In this document: positions 42,333 through 50,994 of the stretch, piece by piece | Layout of the letters: each line of letters opens with the position of its first letter | Numbering within the stretch: position 1 is the first letter of the stretch | Assembly: GCF_012849095.1 (NCBI RefSeq) | Contig: NZ_CP051680.1 | Coordinates: 1,736,001-1,800,000, forward strand | Direction of reading: 5' to 3' | From: Cohnella herbarum | GTDB lineage: Bacteria > Bacillota > Bacilli > Paenibacillales > Paenibacillaceae | DNA: 64,000 nucleotides | Notes under the pieces: generated by a model | What the model saw: only the letters and a program-made list of their open reading frames with translations | The model's database searches: none | What the model was told of the DNA's origin: nothing | Made by a program: the position numbers and the translations under genes

Positions 42333-44050
42333 ACGAGAGAGCCGCCTTTCTGTAGATACTTCCCAACGCCTTCGGCTGTGCGGTAGGCTAACGCTCCGAC
42401 GACTCCCGTTGGATTATAGCCCCCGTTATGCGGGAAGTTGGAAGCTCCGCAGATGAACACGTTGTCCGCATCCCACATCTGCAAATAATTGTTCACGACG
42501 GACGTCTTCGGGTCGCTGCCCATTATCGTTCCTCCCGTGTTGTGCGTCGACTGATAGGGAACGATATTGTACTGCTTGATCACATCATTCATTTGCGTAG
42601 TCGTCGCGCCCATTCCATCCGCGATTTCCTTCGTTTTCCGCGCGATAAACTTCACGAGCTCGATGTCTTGCTGTTCGAAATCGAAGGTCATGCGTATTAG
42701 CGGTATTCCGAGCGCGTCCTTATACTCCGGATCGAGATCCAAGTAATGGTGGCGGTATGGCATGCATGCTCCTTGTCCTGCTATAGATAACACGCGGTTC
42801 GCATTGTGCAGCGTAGCTTGCTTGAACGACTTTCCCCATTTCGGCGTGCCCGCGGGAGTCGGTTGATACTGAATCGGTCTTAACCCGGCTTGAGTAAACC
42901 GAATATTCGCGCCGTGCAGGAAGTTCAAAGAACTATGATCGAAGTTGTCGCCGTTAAAGTCATCTATGCAGCTTCCAAGCGCGCCTGCCCCCATCGCCAT
43001 ATTAAACTCCCGATCCTCATAGAAGGCGGCGGTGCTCGCTCCGTTAACTTGATAGGCGTAATTTCGTCCGACGGATCCGGTATCCGACTTCGGGTCATAA
43101 GGTTGTCCCAGCTTGGACACCAGCAGCAAGCGTACGTTCGTGAACACGTATCCTGCTAAAATAACAACGTCGGCCGGTTGCATGTACTCTTCTCCGGTCG
43201 GTACGTTAACGTACTTGATCCCGGTCGCTTTCTTGCCGTCGTGAATAATTTCCGTGACGTTAGAGAAGGTGCGCAGCTCGAACTTGCCCGTCTGTAGAGC
43301 GACCGGCAGCACGGTCACGACAGGATCGGCCTTCGATCCGTATTCGCAGCCGAAGCGCTCGCAGTACCCGCAATATTGGCATGCCGCCCGCTCGATGCCG
43401 TCCGGATTTGTGTATGCTTCGGATAGGTTCGCGGAAGGAATGTTGTAAGGGTGGTAACCGAGCTTCTTGGCGGATTCCGTGAATAGCTTCATGCCCGGCG
43501 TCTGTTTCATCGGACCCGTCGGGAACGGCTTTGACATCTGCGAGACATGTTCCGGAAGTTCCTTGTCCCCGGAGATGCCCGCCATCTGCTCGTATTTAAC
43601 GAAATACGGCTCAAGCTCGCCGTACGTGATTCCCCAATCCCGTAGAGTCATTCCTTCGGGAATTTTACTCTTTCCGTAGCGCTCCACCGTCTTGGTATAG
43701 ATTTCGAAATCATACGGTAGAAAACGGTAATATTGTCCGTTCCAATGGACGCCGGCCCCGCCGAGACCATCCCCCATTAAGAACGATCCGTACGTGCGCA
43801 TCGGAAGCGCCCGTATTTTCTCCGTATTGCGGAAAGTAATGGTTTCCTTGGACAAGTCTTGCATCAACTCGTACCTCGTCGCATATCTCAGTTCATCATG
43901 GACGTGGTAATAGTCTTGGGTTCCTCGGCTTTTGCCGCGTTCTAACCCGACTACGTTGTGACCTGCCTTCGTCAACTCGGCGGCAATGATGCCGCCTACC
44001 CAGCCCATCCCAACGATGACGACATTCACTTTCGGAAGTTTATTCGCCAT
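42329..44050 (-). CDS. GMC-family FAD oxidoreductase (gluconate/sugar dehydrogenase large subunit type)
   Basis: 573 residues. FAD motif VGMGWVGGIIAAELTKAG at the start, GDGLGGAGVHWNGQYYR near 92, the cysteine cluster CQYCGYCERFGC near 218 (a probable 3Fe-4S site as in FAD glucose dehydrogenase), and the C-terminal catalytic HNTGGTIMG and HNGGYNPTGVVGA. It has no signal of its own; the small subunit upstream carries the Tat signal, so it should be exported as a complex. The heme c subunit of classical enzymes is not encoded here. The substrate is an alcohol or sugar, undefined. Confidence 0.9.
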   Translation of the reverse strand: MANKLPKVNVVIVGMGWVGGIIAAELTKAGHNVVGLERGKSRGTQDYYHVHDELRYATRYELMQDLSKETITFRNTEKIRALPMRTYGSFLMGDGLGGAGVHWNGQYYRFLPYDFEIYTKTVERYGKSKIPEGMTLRDWGITYGELEPYFVKYEQMAGISGDKELPEHVSQMSKPFPTGPMKQTPGMKLFTESAKKLGYHPYNIPSANLSEAYTNPDGIERAACQYCGYCERFGCEYGSKADPVVTVLPVALQTGKFELRTFSNVTEIIHDGKKATGIKYVNVPTGEEYMQPADVVILAGYVFTNVRLLLVSKLGQPYDPKSDTGSVGRNYAYQVNGASTAAFYEDREFNMAMGAGALGSCIDDFNGDNFDHSSLNFLHGANIRFTQAGLRPIQYQPTPAGTPKWGKSFKQATLHNANRVLSIAGQGACMPYRHHYLDLDPEYKDALGIPLIRMTFDFEQQDIELVKFIARKTKEIADGMGATTTQMNDVIKQYNIVPYQSTHNTGGTIMGSDPKTSVVNNYLQMWDADNVFICGASNFPHNGGYNPTGVVGALAYRTAEGVGKYLQKGGSLV

Positions 44051-44062
44051 GCCACCTCCTCC

Positions 44063-44836
44063 TTAACCTAACTCAAGATGATCGTGCAAGCTGAGCGGTT
44101 CCATCTTGATGAACTCTTCTTTTTCGATCACGTCGTAATAGCTCATCTGATTGCCGGGGTAGTTCCGCATTTTCCAGCCGGCCATATTTTTGTTTCCGCC
44201 GTACAGAGGGTCCGAATACACGCCTTCGATCGTAAGATTGTGCAGTAAATTAAAGAACGCGGCCGCAGGCACGCCTTTGAGTTTGACTTCGTTTTTCTCG
44301 AAAGCCGTTAACACGGCGTCCTGCTCTTCCGGAGCGATCTTCGTAAAAGGCTTGTTATACGTGTCGGTGCTGTATTCATTCAGCGCATCGAGCCCGAGCG
44401 CCAGCAACTCTTTGCGCTTGAAGCTGAGTTGGTAACCTTGCGAAACTTCGGAAGGATAGAAAGGCGGCGACATGTAATCCCTGCTGTTGATTCCGTATGC
44501 GCTGGCCATCTGATGATCAATGAAGAAAGCGACTCCAAGCTCCTTCGCGCCCGGACCGAGTTCGTCCATCGGATAAATCCGTTCGGACGCCGCTTCCGTG
44601 ATCAGAAACTGATCCTGCGTAAAGAACATTAAAGCTTGGTTATAGTCTCGGTCAGACGAAGGGGCCGGAGTTTCCGGATTCGCGGGTTTCTCTTCCTTGT
44701 CCGTCTTCTTTAGGCTAGAACCGATAATTCCGCCAATGACTCCGCCTACGACAACGCCTCCGATTGCCGTACCCGAATATTTAAGAAACCTTCTTCTCGA
44801 TTCGTCCTGGGGCTTCTGCGATTGATCTTTAGCCAA
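44063..44836 (-). CDS. Gluconate 2-dehydrogenase subunit 3 family protein with Tat signal
   Basis: 257 residues. The signal has SRRRFLKYSGTAIGGVVVGG, a Tat motif (RRRFLK) with a hydrophobic stretch. Residues about 65-250 match the subunit-3/gamma family (PMDELGPGAKELGVAFFIDH, NMAGWKMRNYPGNQMSYYD). In FAD sugar dehydrogenases this small subunit carries the large one across the membrane. It is the first gene of the operon small subunit-GMC-tatC-tatA. No lipoprotein box is present. Confidence 0.9.
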   Translation of the reverse strand: MAKDQSQKPQDESRRRFLKYSGTAIGGVVVGGVIGGIIGSSLKKTDKEEKPANPETPAPSSDRDYNQALMFFTQDQFLITEAASERIYPMDELGPGAKELGVAFFIDHQMASAYGINSRDYMSPPFYPSEVSQGYQLSFKRKELLALGLDALNEYSTDTYNKPFTKIAPEEQDAVLTAFEKNEVKLKGVPAAAFFNLLHNLTIEGVYSDPLYGGNKNMAGWKMRNYPGNQMSYYDVIEKEEFIKMEPLSLHDHLELG

Positions 44837-44912
44837 TTGGGGATCGTCCTCGCTTCCTGTAATGGAAAGGATATACCGAGATTGTTCCCTGAATATGGAT
44901 TTTCATCCAAAA

Positions 44913-44963
44913 AGAAAATAAAATAAGACTCCTCCTATTGCGGATAGGAGAAGTCTTATTTTT
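44913..44963 (-). terminator. Terminator of the cyclase-fold gene
   Basis: AATAAGACT and CTCCTAT pair with ATAGGAG and AGTCTTATT; T-rich sequence follows on the minus strand. Confidence 0.87.
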
Positions 44964-45011
44964 AGTCTATATATCGTAGCAATTAGAGCTTAGAGCAGTT
45001 ACGACGAGAGA

Positions 45012-45665
45012 TTATCCGACGATAAACTGATATCCTACCCATTCATGATAACGATAAGGCTTGAATTGAACTTTGAAGGGGGAAGCTTCCCGCTCGAATC
45101 GTTCTTTGACAACCTTATCAACGATGACTACGCCGGTCGTCATACTGGCATATTCAATAGCGCTGACCATCGCTTCCCCGTAATACAAACTATTCGCGGG
45201 TAGTTTCAGGCCGGTTTGAAAACCGTATACCTCCCCCATGCTAATCCCGATGCCGCATTCAAAGTTCATGTCAATACCTTCCTTCTTCAATGAAGGATTG
45301 ATGACATTCGCGACGGCATTTAGGATCTGAAACCCGCAAATACAGCTGTGACTGCCGGCATCCGGATCGGATATCGGGAAAATCGCGGTATAGGAATGGT
45401 GGTTGGCTTCGATCAGCTTGCCGCCCCAACCCGTAACGATCTGCGAGACGACGGAAACGAATCGGATAATGCCCTGCTGCGTCAAGGAAAGATCCGTCGC
45501 TTCGTCGCGGTTGCGACTTCCCGTATTCTCGACGGTCATGTGCAACACCGCGTGAAGTTCTTCCATCGGACTACGTTCCGGACCGGGAGTCTTACGCTCG
45601 ACGATCAGCCGAGACTGTTCCATGAGAGTCGCATAAGTGGCTTTCACTGCATCCTCGTGAATCAT
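45012..45665 (-). CDS. Degenerate class III nucleotidyl cyclase-like protein
   Basis: 217 residues. The second half follows the cyclase homology domain: GWGGKLIEANHHSYTAIF, FECGIGISMGEVYGFQTGLK, SLYYGEAMVSAIEYASMTTG. The metal-binding Asp positions are lost (usual GDG reads NHH) and the usual N..R catalytic pair is replaced in VSAIEY, so cyclase activity is unlikely. The first 80 residues have no clear homologue. ATG 45665 follows AGGAGG at 8 nt. Its leader holds a c-di-AMP riboswitch and a terminator, so c-di-AMP should control it. A binding or adaptor role is a guess. Confidence 0.72.
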   Translation of the reverse strand: MIHEDAVKATYATLMEQSRLIVERKTPGPERSPMEELHAVLHMTVENTGSRNRDEATDLSLTQQGIIRFVSVVSQIVTGWGGKLIEANHHSYTAIFPISDPDAGSHSCICGFQILNAVANVINPSLKKEGIDMNFECGIGISMGEVYGFQTGLKLPANSLYYGEAMVSAIEYASMTTGVVIVDKVVKERFEREASPFKVQFKPYRYHEWVGYQFIVG

Positions 45666-45776
45666 ACATCGCACCTCCTAAGTAGATGATTCTCTTGAAT
45701 CGCGATCACGACGACAAAAAGACCCATAGCTTATCGAGAGGAGTCTCCGATAATTAGGGCCTTAAATAAACAGAAA

Positions 45777-45797
45777 GGACCCTAAAACGGAGGGTCC
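45777..45797 (-). terminator. Riboswitch expression-platform terminator
   Basis: GGACCCT pairs with AGGGTCC and TTTCTG follows on the minus strand, between the c-di-AMP aptamer and the cyclase-fold gene. An alternative pairing of GGAGATGGGTC upstream with GACCCTCC would remove it. Confidence 0.65.
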
Positions 45798-45831
45798 GAA
45801 GTGAAAAAATAATAAAACAGACCCATCTCCT

Positions 45832-45944
45832 GCTGACGAGGTTAGCTGACGGACTCGGGTAAGATGGTACCCTTCATTCCGAAGAATGATTCGCCCCTAA
45901 TAACTGGTTCCCCCGCTTTTCGACCTATAGGTCGAAAACTAAGC
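45832..45944 (-). ncRNA. c-di-AMP riboswitch (ydaO-yuaA type)
   Basis: The minus strand carries the conserved core in the right order: GCGGGGGAACC, AGGGGCGAATC with a hairpin ATTC/GAAT, AGGGTACC, TTACCCGAGTCCGTCAGC and TAACCTCGTCAGC. P1 is formed by GCT..AGC ends. This matches the ydaO aptamer, which binds two c-di-AMP and usually turns genes off. It is transcribed from its own promoter and precedes the degenerate cyclase gene by about 170 nt. I know of no report of this pairing. Confidence 0.88.
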
Positions 45945-45952
45945 GTACTATA

Positions 45953-45981
45953 ATCCTAAGCTTACTTTGGCGGATTGTCAA
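45953..45981 (-). promoter_or_regulatory. Promoter of the c-di-AMP riboswitch transcript
   Basis: TTGACA (45976-45981) and TAGGAT (45953-45958) are 17 nt apart; the aptamer starts within about 10 nt of the predicted start. Confidence 0.72.
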
Positions 45982-46001
45982 CCACTTAATAAACATCCAT
46001 G

Positions 46002-46030
46002 TTGACTAAGTAACGTCGAGAAGCTAAAAT
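46002..46030 (+). promoter_or_regulatory. Promoter of trhO
   Basis: TTGACT and TAAAAT are spaced by 17 nt. The leader of about 120 nt contains a hairpin at 46078-46106. Confidence 0.68.
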
Positions 46031-46077
46031 AACATAATCACAGTATGATTTACCGCGACGAAACGTCTTAACGCTTG

Positions 46078-46112
46078 GCGGAAGAGATCAGTCCTCTCTC
46101 TTCCGCTATTCT
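46078..46112 (+). terminator. Leader hairpin or attenuator before trhO
   Basis: GCGGAAGAGA pairs with TCTCTTCCGC, followed by TATTCTTTATT. The T-run is broken, so it may be an attenuator or mRNA-stabilising hairpin. Confidence 0.45.
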
Positions 46113-46154
46113 TTATTCCGATACAAATGATGAAAAGATGAAAGGTGTTCGATT

Positions 46155-47057
46155 ATGACGACAGATTATCGCATCCTGCTCTACTACAAATACGTGCCTA
46201 TTTCCGATCCTGAAGCCTTTACGGCGGAGCACCTTCAGTTTTGCAAAGATCTTGGGATCAGAGGCCGTATTCTCATTGCCGAAGAAGGCATTAACGGCAC
46301 GCTCTCCGGTACGATCGAACAGACGGATCGCTACATGGAAGCGATGCATGCACATCCGCTCTTCTCCGATCTTCTCTTTAAGATCGACGAATCGGCCGGC
46401 CATGCCTTCAAGAAGCTGTTCGTCCGGCACAAGAAGGAGCTTGTTACGCTCCGTTACGACAAGAAGCTCAATCCGCATACCGACGGCGGCGGAAGATTGA
46501 CCCCGCAACAATGGCATGACCATCTCGATCGGGACGACGTGCTCATCTTGGACGGAAGAAGCAACTACGAATACGATCTCGGCCATTTTCGCAACGCGAT
46601 CAAACCGGATCTCGAGACGTTCCGCGAATTTCCGGAATGGATCCGCAATAACCTCGCCGAGCATAAAAATAAACGGATACTCACTTACTGTACCGGCGGC
46701 ATTCGTTGCGAAATGTTAACCGCCGTGCTTAAGAACGAAGGTTTCGACGACGTGTTCCAACTGGATGGCGGAATCGTCACGTACGGTCAAGATCCGGAAG
46801 TTCAAGGTCGAGGCTTCGACGGCAATTGTTACGTGTTCGATGAACGCGTCTCCGTGCGGATTAACCAAACCGACGAGCATACGCTTGTCGGCCAATGCCA
46901 TCATTGCGGCGAGAAAACCGATCGTTATATTAACTGCAAGGACGATACTTGCCATCTTCAGCATTTGGTTTGCGATGAATGCGAAAGCAATAGTCGGGGG
47001 TATTGTTCCGAGGAATGCGAAACCCATGATCTGGCTACTTCGGGGTCCGTCCTGTAA
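46155..47057 (+). CDS. trhO: tRNA uridine(34) hydroxylase, rhodanese-related
   Basis: 300 residues. N-terminal acylphosphatase-like domain (ILLYYKYVPISDPEAF, RGRILIAEEGINGTLSG), then the rhodanese domain with the active-site Cys in ILTYCTGGIRCEML (about residue 180), then a C-terminal Cys-rich zinc-type region (CHHCGEKTDRYINCKDDTC). TrhO makes 5-hydroxyuridine at the wobble base of some tRNAs using O2. A SufR-like gene follows 29 nt downstream. Confidence 0.93.
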   Translation: MTTDYRILLYYKYVPISDPEAFTAEHLQFCKDLGIRGRILIAEEGINGTLSGTIEQTDRYMEAMHAHPLFSDLLFKIDESAGHAFKKLFVRHKKELVTLRYDKKLNPHTDGGGRLTPQQWHDHLDRDDVLILDGRSNYEYDLGHFRNAIKPDLETFREFPEWIRNNLAEHKNKRILTYCTGGIRCEMLTAVLKNEGFDDVFQLDGGIVTYGQDPEVQGRGFDGNCYVFDERVSVRINQTDEHTLVGQCHHCGEKTDRYINCKDDTCHLQHLVCDECESNSRGYCSEECETHDLATSGSVL

Positions 47058-47086
47058 TCATTCGCGGTAGATCTGGAGGTTACGAG

Positions 47087-47725
47087 ATGAAAGACGATTT
47101 GGACTTGTCTACCCGGAACAGAATCATGCAAATGCTGAAGACCGCCGGACAATTGACGACCAAGGACTTGACGGACCAGCTAGGAATTACGGGGATGGCC
47201 GTCAGGAGGCACATCTCGATTCTAGAACGGGATAACTTAATAGAATCGACGACGGTTCGAATCCCGATGGGGCGTCCTGCCGCGGTATATCGATTAACGG
47301 ATCAAGCCGATGATTATTTTCCGAAAAACTATCATTCCGTAGCGCTCGACCTTCTTACCGAGCTTGAGGTCGAGGCAGGAGAAACGATGGTCAACCATCT
47401 GTTCGATCTGCGCAAGGCGACTCTGATGCAACGTTACGAGAGTAAGATGGTTAACAAGGATTTGGAGAATAGAGTTGCCGCGCTTTCCGAAATCCAGAAT
47501 GAAAACGGCTATATGGCAACGTGGGAGAAAACCGGCGATAGCGATTATATTCTAACCGAATATAATTGTCCGATATCCAGAGTGGCAAATAAGTATAACC
47601 ATGCGTGTACGTGCGAACTTAACCTGTTCGAATCCTTGCTCGAAGCCAAAGTTAGCCGTTCCGATTGTTTGGCCAAGGGCGACAACAAATGCGTCTACCG
47701 CATTCGTCCGCAACAAGATCGTTAG
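47087..47725 (+). CDS. SufR-like winged-helix regulator with C-terminal Cys cluster
   Basis: 212 residues. N-terminal HTH LTTKDLTDQLGITGMAVRRHISIL, then a wing, then a helical part and a C-terminal domain with Cys at YNCPISRVANKYNHACTCEL and SDCLAKGDNKCVYRI, the arrangement in SufR-type Fe-S sensors. It is 29 nt after trhO, so cotranscription is likely. Regulation of Fe-S or tRNA-modification genes is inferred. A strong terminator follows. Confidence 0.83.
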   Translation: MKDDLDLSTRNRIMQMLKTAGQLTTKDLTDQLGITGMAVRRHISILERDNLIESTTVRIPMGRPAAVYRLTDQADDYFPKNYHSVALDLLTELEVEAGETMVNHLFDLRKATLMQRYESKMVNKDLENRVAALSEIQNENGYMATWEKTGDSDYILTEYNCPISRVANKYNHACTCELNLFESLLEAKVSRSDCLAKGDNKCVYRIRPQQDR

Positions 47726-47764
47726 AAAAAGCTTCCTCGATCCGCATCGAGGAAGCTTTTTTTT
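47726..47764. terminator. Bidirectional terminator
   Basis: AAAAAGCTTCCTCGA pairs with TCGAGGAAGCTTTTT between convergent transcription units. Confidence 0.92.
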
Positions 47765-49022
47765 ATTGATATTTAAACCCGATACCCATCAGATGAAGGT
47801 TTTTCATTTGCTCATCCGCCTTAGAGCTCGGCCCCTTATAGGTTGGCTGGCCGCGATACAGGACTTTTCCGCTCGTTGCTTCCAATACCGCAAGTTCCGT
47901 GTGTTCGCCCTTGCGCAGCAACGCATACACGTGACCATTCCCGATCGTAACCGATGCGATCTCGTTTACGCCAAGCTGTTGCGCTGTGAGCTCGTGAAGT
48001 CCCGGTAATTTTTTATTGGCTACAATATCATATCGCGCTATCGTGATCGCGTTCGTATCGTAAACTAATGACGATAGAATATTACCGTTCAGAGTATAAT
48101 CGGGTAGGAGCGCTGTATTTCCTTTCAGAAAATACTCAGTCAGCATCGTAAGCTTACCTGTTCGATAGGAATAGGCGAAGAGATGATCGGATTGGGACTC
48201 CATGCTGTAAACGTTTCCCTCAAGATGATCTTCTGCTTTTTCCTTGCGGATTCTCAGCACGACAACCTCTCCGGGTTCGGAACGAATCTCATTCGAAACA
48301 GAAGATAGGATAATATCCTCCTTGTCCGTTGCCGTAATGCCATGTTTCAAGGTTTCATTTTTGATAAGATCACCAGAATTCATGTCTACGACGTACACGT
48401 GGAGTTCAGCGGTTGAGTTCCGATCTTCTTCACCAATATTCATCGCCCTCTGCGTAGTGAGGATATGAATTTGATCGTCAATCCGCTGCACATCCTCGAT
48501 CGTCATCCAGGTATAGATGCTCGAATCTTTGATCGTAGTCTGATAACGGTTCACCTTTCCCGTTTTCTCGTTCAGAAGATCAATCTTTAGAATCGCTTCT
48601 TCCTTATCATCGATATGATCGTAATTATAGTCCAGCGTAGCCTTGACGTAGATCAACCACTCTTTGTCTTTATAGAATTGATCCATCGCGCTCTTTCCTC
48701 TCATGAAATTTCGGTGTTCTTTCTTTAACTCCTTGTAACCTTTCTGGGAGCTCGTCCACGACCGAGCATTCTTTACGTGTTTCTCGTAGAGGGACATATC
48801 CACGTTGTAATTAGTCCCTTCCAATGAGAGGTCCATGGATTCGGAATGCAGTACTCCCCCGTACCATCCGTACAGATTTACGTCCGCTATTACGTTCTCG
48901 TCGCCCTCTATCGTTTGCAGCTTATATACGGGAAGTTTCTCCGTTGCGCCATAGATGTAATACGTACTTATCGCGACGACCGCGAAAAGGCCTAACAATG
49001 CCGATAACCAATACCGTTTCAT
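47763..49022 (-). CDS. Membrane-anchored protein of a YtrA-type ABC operon, unknown function
   Basis: 419 residues with an N-terminal anchor (SALLGLFAVVAISTYYIYG) and a large outside part. Repeated beta-strand blocks with segments such as RIDDQIHILTTQRAM and TIGNGHVYALLRKGEHTEL suggest a beta-propeller. I do not recognise a named family. It is the last gene of an operon GntR-ATPase-permease-this protein, so it probably works with the ABC transporter at the membrane. Confidence 0.6.
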   Translation of the reverse strand: MKRYWLSALLGLFAVVAISTYYIYGATEKLPVYKLQTIEGDENVIADVNLYGWYGGVLHSESMDLSLEGTNYNVDMSLYEKHVKNARSWTSSQKGYKELKKEHRNFMRGKSAMDQFYKDKEWLIYVKATLDYNYDHIDDKEEAILKIDLLNEKTGKVNRYQTTIKDSSIYTWMTIEDVQRIDDQIHILTTQRAMNIGEEDRNSTAELHVYVVDMNSGDLIKNETLKHGITATDKEDIILSSVSNEIRSEPGEVVVLRIRKEKAEDHLEGNVYSMESQSDHLFAYSYRTGKLTMLTEYFLKGNTALLPDYTLNGNILSSLVYDTNAITIARYDIVANKKLPGLHELTAQQLGVNEIASVTIGNGHVYALLRKGEHTELAVLEATSGKVLYRGQPTYKGPSSKADEQMKNLHLMGIGFKYQ

Positions 49023-49038
49023 AGCGTAACCTCCCTTC

Positions 49039-49860
49039 TTACACCGATATTTTCTTGTTTAACAACCGGAATCCGAGCCAGACGGATACCGTTACGAGCG
49101 CTATGCAAATGACAAGTTCGATCGTCCATATTTCTTCGGGATAAAGGTAGGAGTCCGACTGTTCGAAGCCCATTGCGAATAACGGAAATAACACCGTAAA
49201 CACGCATGCCAGTATATAGAGAACCGCGAACAATATCCCGATTAATCGATAGCTTCTTTCTAGCATTATCGCAGTGAAGACGACGATCAACGCCATGATT
49301 CCTAATCCGTACGACAAAACAAATTGGTCGAAATGGCGTGGCATCAACCAGATGAATACTTGATTCGTAGAAACGGTATCCATAAAGTAAGAGGGCTCGA
49401 TTTGATCCGCCGGAACAATTAGCTTGAAGATCAAGTGCTCAATAGGGAGTAGCAACAGTTGAAAAGCAACAAGCCCAAATATGAAAATCATCATGGCTGT
49501 AAGCTTTGCCAAGTAGATATTTCTTCTTGCCGTAGGAAGCATTAACAACCGATAAACGAACGTATTGCGTCCTGCCCAATCGCGATACCAAATCAAGAAT
49601 ACGTACAGGCATAATACGGCGATACTCAAGAAGATCGGGATGGCAAACCAGAATTGCGTGTTGGCGATCGCCTCGGCGAAAGACATTTTATCCGATATGA
49701 ATCCGGTATTTATGAGCGCCTTCTTGTTCATCGCCAATTCATCGTTGACGTGCCATATCAATGCCGCGAATTGGATAAGGATCGTGATGCCCATTAAGCT
49801 CGCAAGAACGTAACGAAATCGATGCACTTCCATATGTACGAGTTTCAAATAGCGGTTCAC
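49039..49860 (-). CDS. ABC transporter permease (YtrC/D-like)
   Basis: 273 residues with six membrane helices (GITILIQFAALIWHV; IPIFLSIAVLCLYVFLIWY; and others) and the segment FVYRLLMLPTARRNIYLAK. I take GTG 49860, which overlaps the ATPase stop (GTGA) as in coupled genes; a longer reading has a charged tail and no ribosome site. It belongs to the GntR-ATPase-permease-anchor operon. Such systems answer to cell-envelope antibiotics in B. subtilis. Confidence 0.82.
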   Translation of the reverse strand: MNRYLKLVHMEVHRFRYVLASLMGITILIQFAALIWHVNDELAMNKKALINTGFISDKMSFAEAIANTQFWFAIPIFLSIAVLCLYVFLIWYRDWAGRNTFVYRLLMLPTARRNIYLAKLTAMMIFIFGLVAFQLLLLPIEHLIFKLIVPADQIEPSYFMDTVSTNQVFIWLMPRHFDQFVLSYGLGIMALIVVFTAIMLERSYRLIGILFAVLYILACVFTVLFPLFAMGFEQSDSYLYPEEIWTIELVICIALVTVSVWLGFRLLNKKISV

Positions 49861-50546
49861 GAGTGATACACCTCCCTCATCACGTCCACGATCGACTTGC
49901 CTTCCTCGCTGCGCACTTCTTCGCAATCGAATTCGCGAACGATGATTCCTTTGTCCATAATGACCGCTCTATCTATCAAATGTTCCATTTCTCCTATTTC
50001 GTGGGTCGTCAGCAGCACTCCCCGATCTTCGATCAGGTGACTGGAGAACACTTCCGCGATCAGCTCCCGGCTAAAGATGTCGATGCCCGAGAACGGTTCG
50101 TCCATCAACACGTAATCCGTATTCTGGGCTAATCCGATCACCAGATTATATTTGGCCGCGGTCCCTTTCGATAGATTGCCGATCTTGTCCGAGCTTGCCA
50201 GCTTGAAAAATCGCATCAACTCTTCCGCTCTCTCCTCGTTCCATGAGTCGTAGAAGTCGGCCATAAACCGCATGCCTTCGCTTAGACTCATTCCGAGCGG
50301 CATCGTCAGATGGTCCGGAATATACGCTATCTTCTCGTATGTATGTTTGCTGAGCGCTTTGCCATCTATTTGAATCTGACCGCCGTTGAACGGAAGCAGA
50401 CCCATAATCGCCTTTAATACCGTCGATTTACCGGCGCCGTTAATCCCCGTTAAACAAGTGATCTGCCCTTTCTCCGCGGTAAATGAAACGCCATTAAGCA
50501 CATTGCGGAGACGGAATCGCTTGCGCAGGTTATTGACTTCGATCAT
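49857..50546 (-). CDS. ABC transporter ATP-binding protein (YtrB-like)
   Basis: 229 residues. Walker A GINGAGKST, signature LSKGTAAKYN (LSxG type), Walker B YVLMDEPFSGID and H-loop LLTTHEIGEME are present. It overlaps the GntR gene by 17 nt and the permease by 4 nt, so the operon is translationally coupled. Confidence 0.92.
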   Translation of the reverse strand: MIEVNNLRKRFRLRNVLNGVSFTAEKGQITCLTGINGAGKSTVLKAIMGLLPFNGGQIQIDGKALSKHTYEKIAYIPDHLTMPLGMSLSEGMRFMADFYDSWNEERAEELMRFFKLASSDKIGNLSKGTAAKYNLVIGLAQNTDYVLMDEPFSGIDIFSRELIAEVFSSHLIEDRGVLLTTHEIGEMEHLIDRAVIMDKGIIVREFDCEEVRSEEGKSIVDVMREVYHS

Positions 50547-50952
50547 TCCGCATCTCCTCCTCGGCCTTATTTTCCGAATATTTAACTTTTACCAAGTCCA
50601 GAAGCTCATCCAACGGTGCGTCGATCTTCCGCACGGAAGCGACGAAGGCTTCTACCGCCTCGCCTAACAATTCCGAACGAATCGTTCTCAATACATCCTC
50701 ATCCCTAGTGATTCGGCTAGGCGAATTTCCTTCCGTAACGATCAAGTGTCGCTCCTCCATCTCCTTATAAGCTCTTTGCGCCGTATTCGGATTTATTTTC
50801 AGCAACGTCCCCAGTTCCCTCCGCGAAGGAATGACCTGCCCCGCTTCTAACTTGCCGGTTACGATCTGCTCCTTGAAATGCCTCACGACCTGCAAATAGA
50901 CCGGATCCCGGCTATTAAACGCGACTTCCTCCCAGCCTTCACCCGTTTTCAT
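50530..50952 (-). CDS. GntR-family regulator (YtrA subfamily)
   Basis: 140 residues. Short GntR protein: HTH VIPSRRELGTLLKINPNTAQRAYKEM (about 39-64), and a C-terminal helical part without a large effector domain, as in YtrA. AGGTGA precedes the ATG. It heads the ABC operon and has operator-like repeats over its promoter. In B. subtilis YtrA controls an ABC system induced by peptide antibiotics; the same is inferred here. Confidence 0.9.
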   Translation of the reverse strand: MKTGEGWEEVAFNSRDPVYLQVVRHFKEQIVTGKLEAGQVIPSRRELGTLLKINPNTAQRAYKEMEERHLIVTEGNSPSRITRDEDVLRTIRSELLGEAVEAFVASVRKIDAPLDELLDLVKVKYSENKAEEEMRNDRSQ

Positions 50953-50994
50953 TCAGTCACCTCGCTTTCACTAAGTGTGTGTACTAACTAGTTC

